Part shown: piece by piece, positions 35,232-43,881 of the stretch
How positions within the stretch are numbered: the stretch's first letter is position 1
Layout: each line of letters opens with the position of its first letter
Assembly: GCF_012767755.2 (NCBI RefSeq)
Contig: NZ_AP023189.1
Coordinates: 4,900,001-4,964,000, forward strand
Direction: 5' to 3'
DNA length: 64,000 nucleotides
Source of the DNA: Pseudomonas tohonis
Lineage (GTDB): Bacteria; Pseudomonadota; Gammaproteobacteria; Pseudomonadales; Pseudomonadaceae
The notes under the pieces: generated by a model
Database searches by the model: none
Told to the model about the DNA's origin: nothing
Seen by the model: the letters and a program-made list of their open reading frames with translations, nothing else
Position numbers and translations under genes: made by a program

Positions 35232-35366
35232 TGCAACTCCCGTGGACAGCAGTGCCGACAGCTTCAGCACTTTCCTTGCAGATCGCCATATTAACAGGGC
35301 GAATCGGCCTCCGGGGGCCATCAGTGAGCACGCAGCAAAACCGTGATCGCGCGCGCTTTTCCAATC

Positions 35367-35810
35367 TTAGAGCACGTCTTCCAAGGCCTCTTCACGAGCA
35401 GGGATGCGATCGAGGGACGCCGCCACATCAGGCGCCTGCGCATCACGCCAGGAGCGGAAGGCATCCAGCTCGGCGCTCCAGGTCTTAAGCACCCAGGCGA
35501 GTACGCCCAGGTCATCGATCAGGCCGACGCCCAGCACCCAGTCGGGGATGGCGTCCACAGGCGTGAGGAAATACACCAGCCCGGCGACGATCGAGAGAAA
35601 CGCCTTCGGACTGATATCGCGGTACTGGCCACGCAGGCGCGCCACGCACAGCGCCAGTAACACTTGCAGGTCTTCCTTCACCGCACCCAGGCGGCCGCTC
35701 TGCCTCGCGCTTTTTCGGGTCACCGCGAGCAACAGCGCAGGCAGCCGCCCGCGCGCCAGGAAACGACGTGCAATGGGCAGGTAACGCTCCAGATTCCAGG
35801 GGGCTTTCAT
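35367..35810 (-). CDS. DUF1232 (YkvA-type) membrane protein
   Basis: A 147-residue protein. The block YFLTPVDAIPDWVLGVGLIDDL (about 85-106; key residues P, D, IPD and DD) defines the DUF1232/YkvA family. One or two hydrophobic helices are present around that block. Function unknown. The 395-base gap upstream (35811-36205) contains a DnaA-box-like palindrome and other conserved blocks that recur upstream of the SEL1 gene at 54435. Confidence 0.85.
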   Translation of the reverse strand: MKAPWNLERYLPIARRFLARGRLPALLLAVTRKSARQSGRLGAVKEDLQVLLALCVARLRGQYRDISPKAFLSIVAGLVYFLTPVDAIPDWVLGVGLIDDLGVLAWVLKTWSAELDAFRSWRDAQAPDVAASLDRIPAREEALEDVL

Positions 35811-35849
35811 GGTCGCTCCTCGTTGAACCGCATGGGAACGGGGCTATCG

Positions 35850-36060
35850 GGGGTTACCCACAGAAGCTGTGGATAACCTTGTTGACAGATTATTGCCGAA
35901 ACCTGCGAAAGCCCGTCATGCCTGGCTTTGCTACAGATCGGCGATTTTTTGGCCAGGCCAAAAAGATCAACGAAATCAACTGGTTGAAAATCAGCCAGAG
36001 CCTGCGACAGCGCACCGCAGTGACAAGGCCCGTGGCTGCCTGGTCATGTGCATAACCGTA
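35850..36060 (-). promoter_or_regulatory. Conserved intergenic element, copy A
   Basis: Contains CCACAGAAGCTGTGGATAAC (35860-35879), in which TGTGGATAA is a perfect DnaA box within a larger palindrome, then GGCGATTTTTT, GTGACAAGG and a CATGTGCATAAC block. The same blocks in the same order occur at 54540-54760 (copy B). Both lie directly upstream of a minus-strand gene. The role (promoter, DnaA titration or small RNA) is unknown. Confidence 0.5.
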
Positions 36061-36162
36061 ACACCGTCCATGTGCGCCACCTTCGTTCAGACCCATGAGT
36101 CAGGCCCTGGTTCGCCCTGCGACCTGCGTATGGCAGCAGGGATTCATGTCGCTGCACAAATG

Positions 36163-36190
36163 AAAACGCCCCGCACGAGGCGGGGCGTTT
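36163..36190. terminator. Rho-independent terminator of the FKBP gene
   Basis: AAAACGCCCCGC, loop ACGA, GGCGGGGCGTTT, 15 bases past the stop of the minus-strand FKBP gene. Confidence 0.9.
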
Positions 36191-36205
36191 CAGGGGGCGT
36201 TCGGC

Positions 36206-36916
36206 TTACTGCTGCGGGGCGGCAGCCGGGTCCTTGATGCCGATCAGCTCCAGGTCGAACACCAGGACGGAGTTCGCCGGGATCGCCGGGCTCGGGCTCT
36301 GCTCGCCATAGGCCAGCTCGCTCGGGATGTAGAGCTTGTACTTCTCGCCGACATGCATCAGTTGCAGGCCTTCGACCCAGCCCGGGATCACGCCGTTGAC
36401 CGGCAGGTCGATCGGGCTGCCACGCTGGATGGAGCTGTCGAAGACGGTGCCGTCGGTCAGCTTGCCTTCGTAGTGGACGGTCACCACATCGGTCGCCTTG
36501 GGCTGAGCGCCATCGGCCTTCTTCACGACTTCGTACTGCAGGCCGGAAGCGGTGGTGGTCACGCCTTCACGCTTGCCGTTCTCTTCGAGGAACTTCTTGC
36601 CCGCCTTGGCGGATTCCTCGTTGATCTTGACCATGCGCTCTTCGGCACGCTTCTGCAGGAAGGCGAAGGCTTCGACCAGCTCATCGTCCTTCAGGCGTTG
36701 CTCTTTCTTGCCGATGGCATCTTCGATGCCCTGGGCGACAGCTTTGGAATCCAGGTCATCCATGCCTTCCTGAGCCAGGCTCTTGCCCATGTTCAGGCCG
36801 ATGCCGTAGGAGGCTTTCTGTGCCGGGGTCTTGAGCTCGACGCTGGTCTGCGAATCGCAGCCAGCGAGCACCAGGCCCACCAGAGCCACAGCCGCCGCCA
36901 AACGATGTTGTTTCAT
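36206..36916 (-). CDS. FKBP-type peptidyl-prolyl isomerase lipoprotein
   Basis: A 236-residue Mip/FkpA-like isomerase. The signal peptide ends in the lipobox LAGC (about 18-21), so the mature protein is lipid-anchored, probably in the outer membrane facing the periplasm. An FKBP N-terminal dimerisation domain (about 30-120) with a long helix precedes the catalytic FKBP domain (VTVHYEGKLTDGTVFDSS, VIPGWVEGLQLM, YIPSELAYG). It assists folding of envelope proteins. Position between the upstream DUF1232 gene and the tRNAs and rdgC matches P. aeruginosa. Confidence 0.93.
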   Translation of the reverse strand: MKQHRLAAAVALVGLVLAGCDSQTSVELKTPAQKASYGIGLNMGKSLAQEGMDDLDSKAVAQGIEDAIGKKEQRLKDDELVEAFAFLQKRAEERMVKINEESAKAGKKFLEENGKREGVTTTASGLQYEVVKKADGAQPKATDVVTVHYEGKLTDGTVFDSSIQRGSPIDLPVNGVIPGWVEGLQLMHVGEKYKLYIPSELAYGEQSPSPAIPANSVLVFDLELIGIKDPAAAPQQ

Positions 36917-37120
36917 GCTGATTCCTTGTCTGTCCGCCGTGAAGGCTTGTTCTATGAAGCCGCGAGCTTAGCAGGCCCCCGCGACCAGTGGCTATGGGCA
37001 TATAGGATCAATCGGCAGGCAATTAGTTCAGCGCTGCCCGGCAGGAAAATGCATGAAATACCTGCATGTTTGCGCAACGGGGCGAGGGTCGGGGATGGGA
37101 CTTTTTCGCGGGCAAAGAAA

Positions 37121-37150
37121 AAGCCCTCAGGTATCGCTACCTGAGGGCTT
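37121..37150 (-). terminator. Terminator of the tRNA transcript
   Basis: AAGCCCTCAGGTA, loop TCGC, TACCTGAGGGCTT: a perfect 13-base stem. On the minus strand it is followed by TTTCTTTG, 8 bases after the tRNA-Asp CCA end. Confidence 0.9.
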
Positions 37151-37157
37151 TCCGATA

Positions 37158-37234
37158 TGGCGCAGCGGACGGGACTCGAACCCGCGACCCCCGGCGTGAC
37201 AGGCCGGTATTCTAACCGACTGAACTACCGCTGC
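37158..37234 (-). tRNA. tRNA-Asp (anticodon GTC)
   Basis: A 77-base cloverleaf including encoded CCA. Acceptor GCAGCGG pairs with CCGCTGC, the D loop has AGTTCAGTCGGTTAGAAT, the anticodon loop CTGTCAC reads GTC, and the T arm has GGGTTCGAGTCCC. Confidence 0.97.
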
Positions 37235-37249
37235 GCGTTACTGCGAGAT

Positions 37250-37325
37250 TGGTGGGTGATGACGGGATCGAACCGCCGACCCTCTGCTTGTAAGGCAGAT
37301 GCTCTCCCGGCTGAGCTAATCACCC
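37250..37325 (-). tRNA. tRNA-Val (anticodon TAC)
   Basis: A 76-base cloverleaf including encoded CCA. Acceptor GGGTGAT pairs with ATCACCC, the anticodon loop CTTACAA reads TAC, and the T arm has GGCGGTTCGATCCCGTC. It lies 15 bases upstream of tRNA-Asp in one transcript. Confidence 0.97.
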
Positions 37326-37484
37326 TTCACTCTCGAAGTGGGGCGCATTCTAGAGAGGTATCCCTACCCTGGCAAGCCCCTTTTGAAAAAAAATTTGCTA
37401 GCCGTTCCAAAGGCTTAGCGCAGGGTTGGCCTGAGTGCTCCGGGGGAGAATAATGCGCGCTTTGTGTCCGGAGAGAATTCCCCC

Positions 37485-38405
37485 ATGTGGTTCCGTAACC
37501 TGCTCGTCTACCGCCTCACCCAGGATGTGCCCTTCGACGCCGAGGCCCTGGAAGCCGCGCTGGCCACCAAGCCGGCCCGCCCCTGCGCCAGCCAGGAACT
37601 GACCACCTACGGCTTCGTCGCCCCCTTCGGCAAAGGCGCCGATGCGCCCCTCGTGCACGTCAGTGAGGGCTTCCTGCTGGTCGCCGCACGCAAGGAGGAA
37701 CGCATCCTCCCAGGCAGCGTGGTGCGTGACGCCCTGAAGGAGAAGGTCGACGAGATCGAAGCCGAGCAGATGCGCAAGGTCTACAAGAAAGAGCGCGACC
37801 AGCTCAAGGACGAGATCGTCCAGACCTTCCTGCCCCGCGCCTTCATCCGCAAGTCGGCCACCTTCGCCGCCATCGCCCCCGCCCAGGGCCTGATCCTGGT
37901 CGACGCCTCCAGCCCGAAGCGTGCCGAAGACCTGCTGTCCACCCTGCGCGAGGCCATCGGCTCCCTGCCCGTGCGCCCGGTCTCGGTGAAGATCGCCCCC
38001 ACCGCTACCCTCACCGAGTGGGTCAAGACCCAGGAAGCCGCCAAGGACTTCTACGTGCTCGACGAGTGCGAGCTGCGCGATACCGATGAAGACGGCGGCG
38101 TGGTCCGCTGCAAGCGCCAGGACCTGACCAGCGACGAGATCCAGCTGCACCTGTCTTCCGGCAAGCTGGTCACCCAGCTGTCCCTGGCCTGGCAGGACAA
38201 ACTGTCCTTCGTGCTCGACGACAAGCTGGTGGTCAAGCGCCTGCGCTTCGAAGACCTGCTGCAGGAGAAGGCCGAGCAGGATGGCGGCGACGACTCCCTG
38301 AGCCAGCTCGACGCCAGCTTCACCCTGATGATGCTGACCCTCGTCGAGTTCCTGCCCCAGTTGATCGAAGCCCTCGGCGGCGAAGAGATCCCCCAGGGCG
38401 TCTGA
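37485..38405 (+). CDS. rdgC: Recombination-associated protein RdgC
   Basis: A 306-residue protein of exact family length. The start [17 protein letters not shown] and the [10 protein letters not shown] and [10 protein letters not shown] segments are typical of RdgC, a ring-shaped nonspecific DNA-binding protein that limits RecA activity. The ATG at 37485 follows GGAGAG. It is transcribed away from the tRNA pair and has its own terminator. Confidence 0.95.
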   Translation: MWFRNLLVYRLTQDVPFDAEALEAALATKPARPCASQELTTYGFVAPFGKGADAPLVHVSEGFLLVAARKEERILPGSVVRDALKEKVDEIEAEQMRKVYKKERDQLKDEIVQTFLPRAFIRKSATFAAIAPAQGLILVDASSPKRAEDLLSTLREAIGSLPVRPVSVKIAPTATLTEWVKTQEAAKDFYVLDECELRDTDEDGGVVRCKRQDLTSDEIQLHLSSGKLVTQLSLAWQDKLSFVLDDKLVVKRLRFEDLLQEKAEQDGGDDSLSQLDASFTLMMLTLVEFLPQLIEALGGEEIPQGV

Positions 38406-38414
38406 CACCGCCCC

Positions 38415-38441
38415 GCGCCCGGCCGCTGCCGGGCGCCTTTT
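38415..38441 (+). terminator. Rho-independent terminator of rdgC
   Basis: GCGCCCGGC (38415-38423), loop CGCT, GCCGGGCGC (38428-38436), then CTTTTC. Confidence 0.85.
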
Positions 38442-38457
38442 CCCTTAAGGAACGAGC

Positions 38458-39405
38458 ATGCGCGCACTGGCCGCCCTGAGCCGCTTCGTCGGCAATACCT
38501 TCGCCCTCTGGATCCTGCTGTTCGCCCTGCTGGCCTTCTACCAGCCGGCCTGGTTCCTGCCCCTGGCGAAATGGATAGTGCCGCTGCTCGGCCTGATCAT
38601 GTTCGGCATGGGCCTGACCCTGAAGACCGAAGACTTCCGCGAGGTGGCGCGCCGCCCCCTGCGCGTGCTGATCGGCGTGCTCGCCCAGTTCCTGATCATG
38701 CCCGGCCTCGCCTGGCTGCTGTGCCAGGTGTTGCGCCTACCGCCGGAGGTAGCCGTTGGCGTGATCCTGGTGGGCTGCTGCCCCGGCGGCACCGCCTCCA
38801 ACGTGATGACCTGGTTCGCCCGTGGCGACCTGGCCCTGTCCGTCGCCATCACCGCAGTCACCACGCTGCTCGCCCCGCTGGTCACCCCGGCGCTGATCTG
38901 GCTGCTGGCCTCGGCCTGGCTACCGGTGCAGTTCGGCGCACTGTTCATGTCGATCCTCCAGGTGGTGCTGCTGCCCATCGCCCTCGGCCTCATCGCCCAG
39001 CGCCTGCTCGGCGTCCGTGTGCGCCACCTGGTGGAGGTGCTGCCCCTGGTTTCGGTGGTGAGCATCGTCATCATCGTCGCTGCGGTGGTTGCCGCCAGCC
39101 AGGCGAAGATCGCCGAATCCGGCCTTCTGATCATGGCCGTGGTGGTCCTGCACAACGGCCTCGGCCTGGCCTTGGGCTACCTCGCCGGCAAGCTCTTCGG
39201 TATGCCGCTGGCCCAGCGCAAGACGCTCTCCATCGAGGTCGGCATGCAGAACTCCGGCCTCGGGGCCGCCTTGGCCAGCGCCCACTTCTCGCCGCTGGCG
39301 GCGGTACCCAGTGCGCTGTTCAGCGTCTGGCACAACCTCTCGGGCTCCCTGCTCGCCGCCCTGTTCCGGCGCATGAAGGATGAATCCGACAAGCCCGCCG
39401 ACTGA
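38458..39405 (+). CDS. Bile acid:sodium symporter family transporter
   Basis: A 315-residue membrane protein with about nine or ten helices. The [16 protein letters not shown] segment near 50, [15 protein letters not shown] near 100 and [14 protein letters not shown] near 260 are the crossover-region signatures of the BASS/YocS family. Bacterial members carry organic anions (bile acids, pantoate, 2-keto acids); the substrate here is unknown. The ATG at 38458 has AAGGAACGAG in front. Confidence 0.9.
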   Translation: MRALAALSRFVGNTFALWILLFALLAFYQPAWFLPLAKWIVPLLGLIMFGMGLTLKTEDFREVARRPLRVLIGVLAQFLIMPGLAWLLCQVLRLPPEVAVGVILVGCCPGGTASNVMTWFARGDLALSVAITAVTTLLAPLVTPALIWLLASAWLPVQFGALFMSILQVVLLPIALGLIAQRLLGVRVRHLVEVLPLVSVVSIVIIVAAVVAASQAKIAESGLLIMAVVVLHNGLGLALGYLAGKLFGMPLAQRKTLSIEVGMQNSGLGAALASAHFSPLAAVPSALFSVWHNLSGSLLAALFRRMKDESDKPAD

Positions 39406-39472
39406 CGTCTGTCAGGCCGCCCGTCCCGCACAACTTGTCCGGGCGGCCAGGATGTGCAAAATACTGCGCAGT

Positions 39473-39522
39473 GCAGGGACGGCCCTGCCACTCATCGAGT
39501 GACCATCACGGGGACGGCCCCG
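39473..39522 (+). ncRNA. Guanidine-II riboswitch (mini-ykkC)
   Basis: Two small hairpins, each capped by ACGG: GCAGGG-ACGG-CCCTGC (39473-39488) and CGGGG-ACGG-CCCCG (39509-39522), separated by 20 bases. Paired ACGR-loop hairpins are the defining structure of the guanidine-II class. The ribosome site TTGGAGG (39541-39547) and the Gdx start at 39553 follow, as expected for translational control. Guanidinium binding should expose the ribosome site and turn on the exporter. Confidence 0.93.
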
Positions 39523-39552
39523 ATCCAATCCGTCGTACCTTTGGAGGTCACC

Positions 39553-39867
39553 ATGTCCTGGATCATCCTGTTCTTCGCCGGCCTGTTCGAGGTGGGCTGG
39601 GCCGTCGGCCTGAAATACACCGAAGGCTTCACCCGCCCACTGCCCACCGCGCTTACCGTGCTGGCCATGGCCATCAGCCTGGGCCTGCTCGGCATGGCCA
39701 TGAAGCACCTGCCGCTGGGCACCGCCTATGCGATCTGGACCGGTATCGGCGCCGTCGGCACCGTGATCGCCGGCGTGATCCTCTTCGGCGAATCCGTCGC
39801 GCTGATGCGCCTGGGCAGTGTCGCGCTGATCATCTGCGGCCTGATCGGCCTGAAGGTCAGCACCTGA
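39553..39867 (+). CDS. gdx: Guanidinium exporter Gdx (SugE), SMR family
   Basis: A 104-residue, four-helix small multidrug resistance protein. The helix 1 glutamate in [12 protein letters not shown], the [14 protein letters not shown] loop and [18 protein letters not shown] are those of the SugE/Gdx subgroup rather than EmrE. Gdx works as a dual-topology dimer exchanging guanidinium for protons. The upstream guanidine-II riboswitch independently supports guanidinium as substrate. Confidence 0.95.
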   Translation: MSWIILFFAGLFEVGWAVGLKYTEGFTRPLPTALTVLAMAISLGLLGMAMKHLPLGTAYAIWTGIGAVGTVIAGVILFGESVALMRLGSVALIICGLIGLKVST

Positions 39868-39886
39868 CTCACAGCCGCGCCCCCAT

Positions 39887-39917
39887 GAAAAAGCCCGCCA
39901 TTGCGGCGGGCTTTTTC
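39887..39917. terminator. Bidirectional terminator between gdx and the LplT-PlsC gene
   Basis: AAAAAGCCCGCC, loop ATTGC, GGCGGGCTTTTT. The A- and T-flanks let it end both converging transcripts. Confidence 0.92.
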
Positions 39918-39930
39918 GTTGCGATGCGAC

Positions 39931-41805
39931 CTAGCGCAGGTCGCCCCGCAGGGCCGCGACCTGGGCCTGCAGGCTCAGGCGGTCGACCGTCTCGGGCGCC
40001 AGCGGCGCGCCGGCCACCAGGTTGATGCGCGACCAGAAGCGCTTGAACAGGCCCTTGCCCGGATCACGGCTGAAGAAGCTGCCCCACAGCCCCTGCAGCG
40101 CCATCGGGATCACCGGCACCGGGTTCTGTTCGAGGATGCGCTCGACCCCGTTCTTGAACTCGTTGATCTCGCCGTCCGTGGTCAGCTTGCCCTCGGGGAA
40201 GATGCACACCACTTCACCGGCCTTCAGGTACTCGTCGATCTTCTTGAAGGCACGGTCGTAGACCAGAAGGTCCTCGCTGCGCCCGGCGATGGGCACGGTG
40301 CCGGCGGTACGGAAGATGAAGTTGAGCACCGGCAGGTTGTAGATCTTGTAGTACATGACGAAGCGCACCGGCCGCCGCACCGCGCCACCGATCAGCAGCG
40401 CGTCGACGAAGGACACGTGGTTGCACACCAGCACCGCCGGGCCCTCCTCCGGGATGGCGTCCAGGCCCTTGTGCTCGACGCGGTACATCGAGTGGCCCAG
40501 CAGCCAGATGAGGAAGCGCATGCTGAACTCGGGGACGATCTTGAAGATGTAGCTGTTCACCGCGATGTTCATCAGCGACACCACCAGGAACAGCTGCGGG
40601 ATCGACAGCCCGGCGACGCTCAGGAACAGGATCGAGGCGATGGCCGAGACCACCATGAACAGAGCGTTGAGGATGTTGTTGGCGGCGATCACCCGCGCCC
40701 GCTCGTTCTCGGCGGTGCGCGACTGGATCAGCGCGTACAGCGGCACGATGTAGAAGCCGCCGAACAGGCCGATGCCGAAGATGTCGGCGAGGATCAGCCA
40801 GGCCTGCGGCACGCTGATCACCGCCAGCCAGTCATGGGGCGCAGCGGCCTGCGGGAAGCCGCCCGAATGCCACCAGAGCAGGATGCCGAAGACGGTCAGG
40901 CCGATGGAGCCGAAGGGCACCAGGCCGACCTCCACCTTGCCACCGGACAGGCGCTCGCAAAGCATCGAGCCCATCGCGATGCCGATCGAGAACACCGTGA
41001 GGATGAGCGTGACCACGCTCTCGTCGCCGAACAGCAGGTCCTTGGAATAGGCCGGGATCTGCGTCAGGTACACGGCGCCGAGGAACCAGAACCAGGAGTT
41101 GCCCACCAGCGAGCGCGACACCGAAGGACGCTGGCCCAGGCCCAGACGCAGGATCACCCAGGACTGGCTGAAGATGTTCCAGTCCAGCTTCAGCTCCGGC
41201 ATCGCCGCCGCCGCGCGGGGAATGCCGCGGCTGGCCAGGTAGCCGAGGGACGCGGTGATCAGAATGGCAGCGGCGACGATCGGCTCGTAGCGCTCGCTGG
41301 ACATCATGATCCCGGCACCGATGGTGCCCGCGAGGATGGCCAGGAAGGTGCCCATCTCCACCAGCGCGTTGCCCCCCACCAGTTCCTGCTCGCGCAGGGC
41401 CTGGGGCAGGATCGAATACTTCACCGGGCCGAACAGCGCCGAGTGGGTGCCCATGGCGAACAGCGCCGCCAGCAGCAGCCAGAGGTTATCGAGGAAGAAG
41501 CCCAGTGCGCCCACCGCCATGATCCCCACTTCGGCCAGCTTGATGGCGCGGATCAGCGAGTCCTTGGCGAACTTCTCGCCGAACTGCCCGCCCAGGGCGG
41601 AGAAGAGGAAGAACGGCAGGATGAACAGCAGGGCGCAGAGGTTGACGTAGATGGTCTTGTCGCCGGAGATCGCCAGCTTGTAGAGGATGGCGAGGATCAG
41701 CGACTGCTTGAAGATGTTGTCGTTGAAGGCGCCGAGCAGCTGCGTCACGAAGAACGGCAGGAAACGTCGCGTGCCCAGCAGGGCGAATTGCGAATGTTGG
41801 CTCAT
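39931..41805 (-). CDS. MFS transporter (LplT-like) fused to PlsC acyltransferase
   Basis: A 624-residue fusion. Residues 1-410 are an MFS transporter with about twelve helices, opening with FVTQLLGAFNDNIFKQSL, which is typical of lysophospholipid transporter LplT. Residues 430-624 are a PlsC-type acyltransferase with NHVSFVDALL (HX4D) and FPEGKLTTDGE. The E. coli Aas AMP-ligase domain is missing, so acyl-CoA or acyl-ACP would be the donor. The likely job is flipping lysophospholipid inward and reacylating it. The ATG at 41805 follows AAGGAAG. Confidence 0.9.
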   Translation of the reverse strand: MSQHSQFALLGTRRFLPFFVTQLLGAFNDNIFKQSLILAILYKLAISGDKTIYVNLCALLFILPFFLFSALGGQFGEKFAKDSLIRAIKLAEVGIMAVGALGFFLDNLWLLLAALFAMGTHSALFGPVKYSILPQALREQELVGGNALVEMGTFLAILAGTIGAGIMMSSERYEPIVAAAILITASLGYLASRGIPRAAAAMPELKLDWNIFSQSWVILRLGLGQRPSVSRSLVGNSWFWFLGAVYLTQIPAYSKDLLFGDESVVTLILTVFSIGIAMGSMLCERLSGGKVEVGLVPFGSIGLTVFGILLWWHSGGFPQAAAPHDWLAVISVPQAWLILADIFGIGLFGGFYIVPLYALIQSRTAENERARVIAANNILNALFMVVSAIASILFLSVAGLSIPQLFLVVSLMNIAVNSYIFKIVPEFSMRFLIWLLGHSMYRVEHKGLDAIPEEGPAVLVCNHVSFVDALLIGGAVRRPVRFVMYYKIYNLPVLNFIFRTAGTVPIAGRSEDLLVYDRAFKKIDEYLKAGEVVCIFPEGKLTTDGEINEFKNGVERILEQNPVPVIPMALQGLWGSFFSRDPGKGLFKRFWSRINLVAGAPLAPETVDRLSLQAQVAALRGDLR

Positions 41806-41924
41806 CTTCCTTGGTACCTGGTAGTGGCTGGGGTGAAGCCGGTGCGCGAGGCACGTCGCTGATTTGACAGCAACTGGCCAGCCCCAGGCCACACCTTGAG
41901 ACGAAAAATGCCGAATCCCCACGC

Positions 41925-41950
41925 AAAAAGGGCGCCTTTCGCGGCGCCCT
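41925..41950 (-). terminator. Rho-independent terminator of azlCD
   Basis: GGGCGCC (41930-41936), loop TTTCGC, GGCGCCC (41943-41949); on the minus strand a run of five T follows. Confidence 0.88.
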
Positions 41951-41957
41951 CTTCCCC

Positions 41958-42287
41958 TCAGATCGGCAGCTGCCCCAGCCCCCAGCGCAAGGCGAAGAAC
42001 AGCAGCAACCCGCCGAGGATGGTCGCCAGCAGGTGGCGGGTGACGGCAGCGATGAGGATGCAGCCGAGCCCCGCCAGCAGGTAGGCGTTGTCCAGCGCCA
42101 CTGCCGCATGCTCGCCGTCGGGCATCACCATGCCGGGCACCACGATGGCGGTGAGCACCGCGGTCGGCACGTAGTGCAGCCCCTGGCGCACCAGCGGCGG
42201 GAAGCGCAGGTCCGGCCAGGCGAAGAGGCTGTAGCGGATGGCGAAGGTGATCGCGGTCATGCCGAGGATCAGCAGCCAGGTTTCCAT
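41958..42287 (-). CDS. azlD: AzlD family branched-chain amino acid exporter subunit
   Basis: A 109-residue protein with three or four hydrophobic helices and the TAITFAIRYSLF and HYVPTAVLTAIVVP segments of AzlD/YgaH. It is the small subunit that with AzlC exports branched-chain amino acids or analogues. The start overlaps the azlC stop by 3-4 bases. The long frame reaching to 43082 is a shadow of azlC. Confidence 0.9.
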   Translation of the reverse strand: METWLLILGMTAITFAIRYSLFAWPDLRFPPLVRQGLHYVPTAVLTAIVVPGMVMPDGEHAAVALDNAYLLAGLGCILIAAVTRHLLATILGGLLLFFALRWGLGQLPI

Positions 42288-43000
42288 CAGAGCACCTCCT
42301 CGAGCTGGCCCAGGCGATAGCGCCGCTCCAGCACCACGCCGACGACGATGCCGCTCAACGCCGCCGCCATCAGCCCGAGCTTGTAGGGCAGCGCGTGGCA
42401 CAGCAGCGCCACGGCCCCGGCCACCAGTGCCGCCGCCACCTGTGGGCGGTTGCGCAGCATGGGCACGACGATGCCGATGAAGGTCGCCAGCATGGCGAAA
42501 TCCAGCCCCCAGGCCGCGAGATTGGGCACGGCCTGGCCGAACACCACCCCCACCAGGGTGTAGGACGCCCAGCTCAGGTACATCGCCAGAGCGGCCCCGA
42601 GGAAGTACCAGTGCTTGAGCGGCGACCCGTCTTCCTCGGCATAGCGGTGCTGCACCACGGCGAAGGCCTCGTCGGTGAGCCAGAAGGCCAGGGGCATGCG
42701 CCAGCGCTTGGGCAGGTGGCTGACGAAGGGTTGCAGGCTGGCGCTGTAGAGAGCGTGGCGCAGGTTCACCACCAGCGTGGTGAGCAGCACCACCGCCACC
42801 CCTGCGCCCCCGCTGAGCAGGGTGATGGCGATGAACTGCGCCGAGCCGGCGAACACCAGCAGGGACATGCCGAGGGTCTGCCAGGCGTCGAGCCCGGCCC
42901 CGGCGGCGAGGGTGCCGTAGATGATGCCGAAGGGCATGGCGCCGATGAGCATCGGCACGATGTCGCGCACGCCGCGGACGAATTCTGTAGAGCGGGACAT
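42287..43000 (-). CDS. azlC: AzlC family branched-chain amino acid exporter subunit
   Basis: A 237-residue membrane protein with the AzlC/YgaZ segments GVRDIVPMLIGAMPFGIIYGTLA, FAGSAQFIAI and NLRHALYSASL (key residues only). It forms a two-component exporter with the coupled azlD. The AraC-type regulator 38 bases upstream on the same strand is the probable controller, an arrangement frequent for azlCD. Confidence 0.92.
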   Translation of the reverse strand: MSRSTEFVRGVRDIVPMLIGAMPFGIIYGTLAAGAGLDAWQTLGMSLLVFAGSAQFIAITLLSGGAGVAVVLLTTLVVNLRHALYSASLQPFVSHLPKRWRMPLAFWLTDEAFAVVQHRYAEEDGSPLKHWYFLGAALAMYLSWASYTLVGVVFGQAVPNLAAWGLDFAMLATFIGIVVPMLRNRPQVAAALVAGAVALLCHALPYKLGLMAAALSGIVVGVVLERRYRLGQLEEVL

Positions 43001-43038
43001 GGGATTCTCCTTGTCCCCCCACTCTGCCAGCCGGGGGC

Positions 43039-43881
43039 TCAGCCGGTCTTGAACGATCTTGCGCAGGCGCTGCGGTACTCACCCGGACCGACGCCGTAAG
43101 CCTGCTTGAACTGGCGGGTCAGGTGGCTCTGGTCGGCGAAGCCCAGCTGCATCGCCACCGGCAGCGGCGCGCAGCCTTCGCGCAGCAGCGCCCGAGCCTG
43201 CTCCAGGCGACGCTGCTTCAGCCAGGCGTGGGGTGGCAACCCGGTGGCCCGGCGGAACACCCGGGCGAAATGGAACGGCGAAAGCCCCACCAGGGCAGCC
43301 AGCTCCTCCAGGGAGGGTGGCGATGCCAGGCGCGCCGCCAGCATCTCGCGGGCCAGCGCCACGGCATGGGGCTCCTGCCCTGCCGGCCGGGGCGCACCAA
43401 TGCACGCGTGGCGGCTGAACAGCAGCAGGATCGCCTCGCGCCAGGCCACCTGCTGCTCCAGGGCGGAGGCGTTGCGCTCCAGCAGGCGGTGCAGGTCGAG
43501 GAAGCGGCGGGTCACCTCGGGGTCATGCAGCACGCTGTCGGCGAAGGTGGGCAGGCCGCCGGTGGCGATCTCCAGTTCGTCCAGCACCTCGGTCACCCGG
43601 TGCAGGTCGGGGTAGAAGCCGCGGTAGCGCCAACCTTCCTCGTGGGCCTTGGAGCCCGTATGCAGCTCGTCCGGGTTGATCAGCACCATGCTGCCGACGG
43701 CAGCCAGGTGGTCGCTGCCGCGGTGGCGGAAGCGCTGGGCGCCGGATTCGAGGACGGTGAAGACGTAGCCCTCGTGCACATGGGGCGAGAAACGCTGCTC
43801 GATGTAGCGCGCGTGCAGGAGTTCGACCCCGCCCAGCGCGCTGGCCTGCCAGAAGCGCGTCCGCTCGCCACCCGTGCTCAT
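43039..43881 (-). CDS. AraC family transcriptional regulator next to azlCD
   Basis: A 280-residue regulator with an N-terminal cupin-like sensor (FSPHVHEGYVFTVLESG, about 30-46) and two C-terminal HTH motifs (about 175-275; SLEELAALVGLSPFHFARVFRRATG begins the first, described by its first residues SLEELAALVGL; the second includes QLGFADQSHLTRQFK). It is expected to activate azlCD in response to an amino acid. The start at 43881 overlaps the GNAT stop by 4 bases. Confidence 0.88.
   Translation of the reverse strand: MSTGGERTRFWQASALGGVELLHARYIEQRFSPHVHEGYVFTVLESGAQRFRHRGSDHLAAVGSMVLINPDELHTGSKAHEEGWRYRGFYPDLHRVTEVLDELEIATGGLPTFADSVLHDPEVTRRFLDLHRLLERNASALEQQVAWREAILLLFSRHACIGAPRPAGQEPHAVALAREMLAARLASPPSLEELAALVGLSPFHFARVFRRATGLPPHAWLKQRRLEQARALLREGCAPLPVAMQLGFADQSHLTRQFKQAYGVGPGEYRSACARSFKTG

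Noticed and set aside
39901..41862. A 653-codon plus-strand frame opposite the LplT-PlsC fusion
   Set aside because: His- and Gln-rich shadow composition; the minus-strand gene has clear motifs and a ribosome site.
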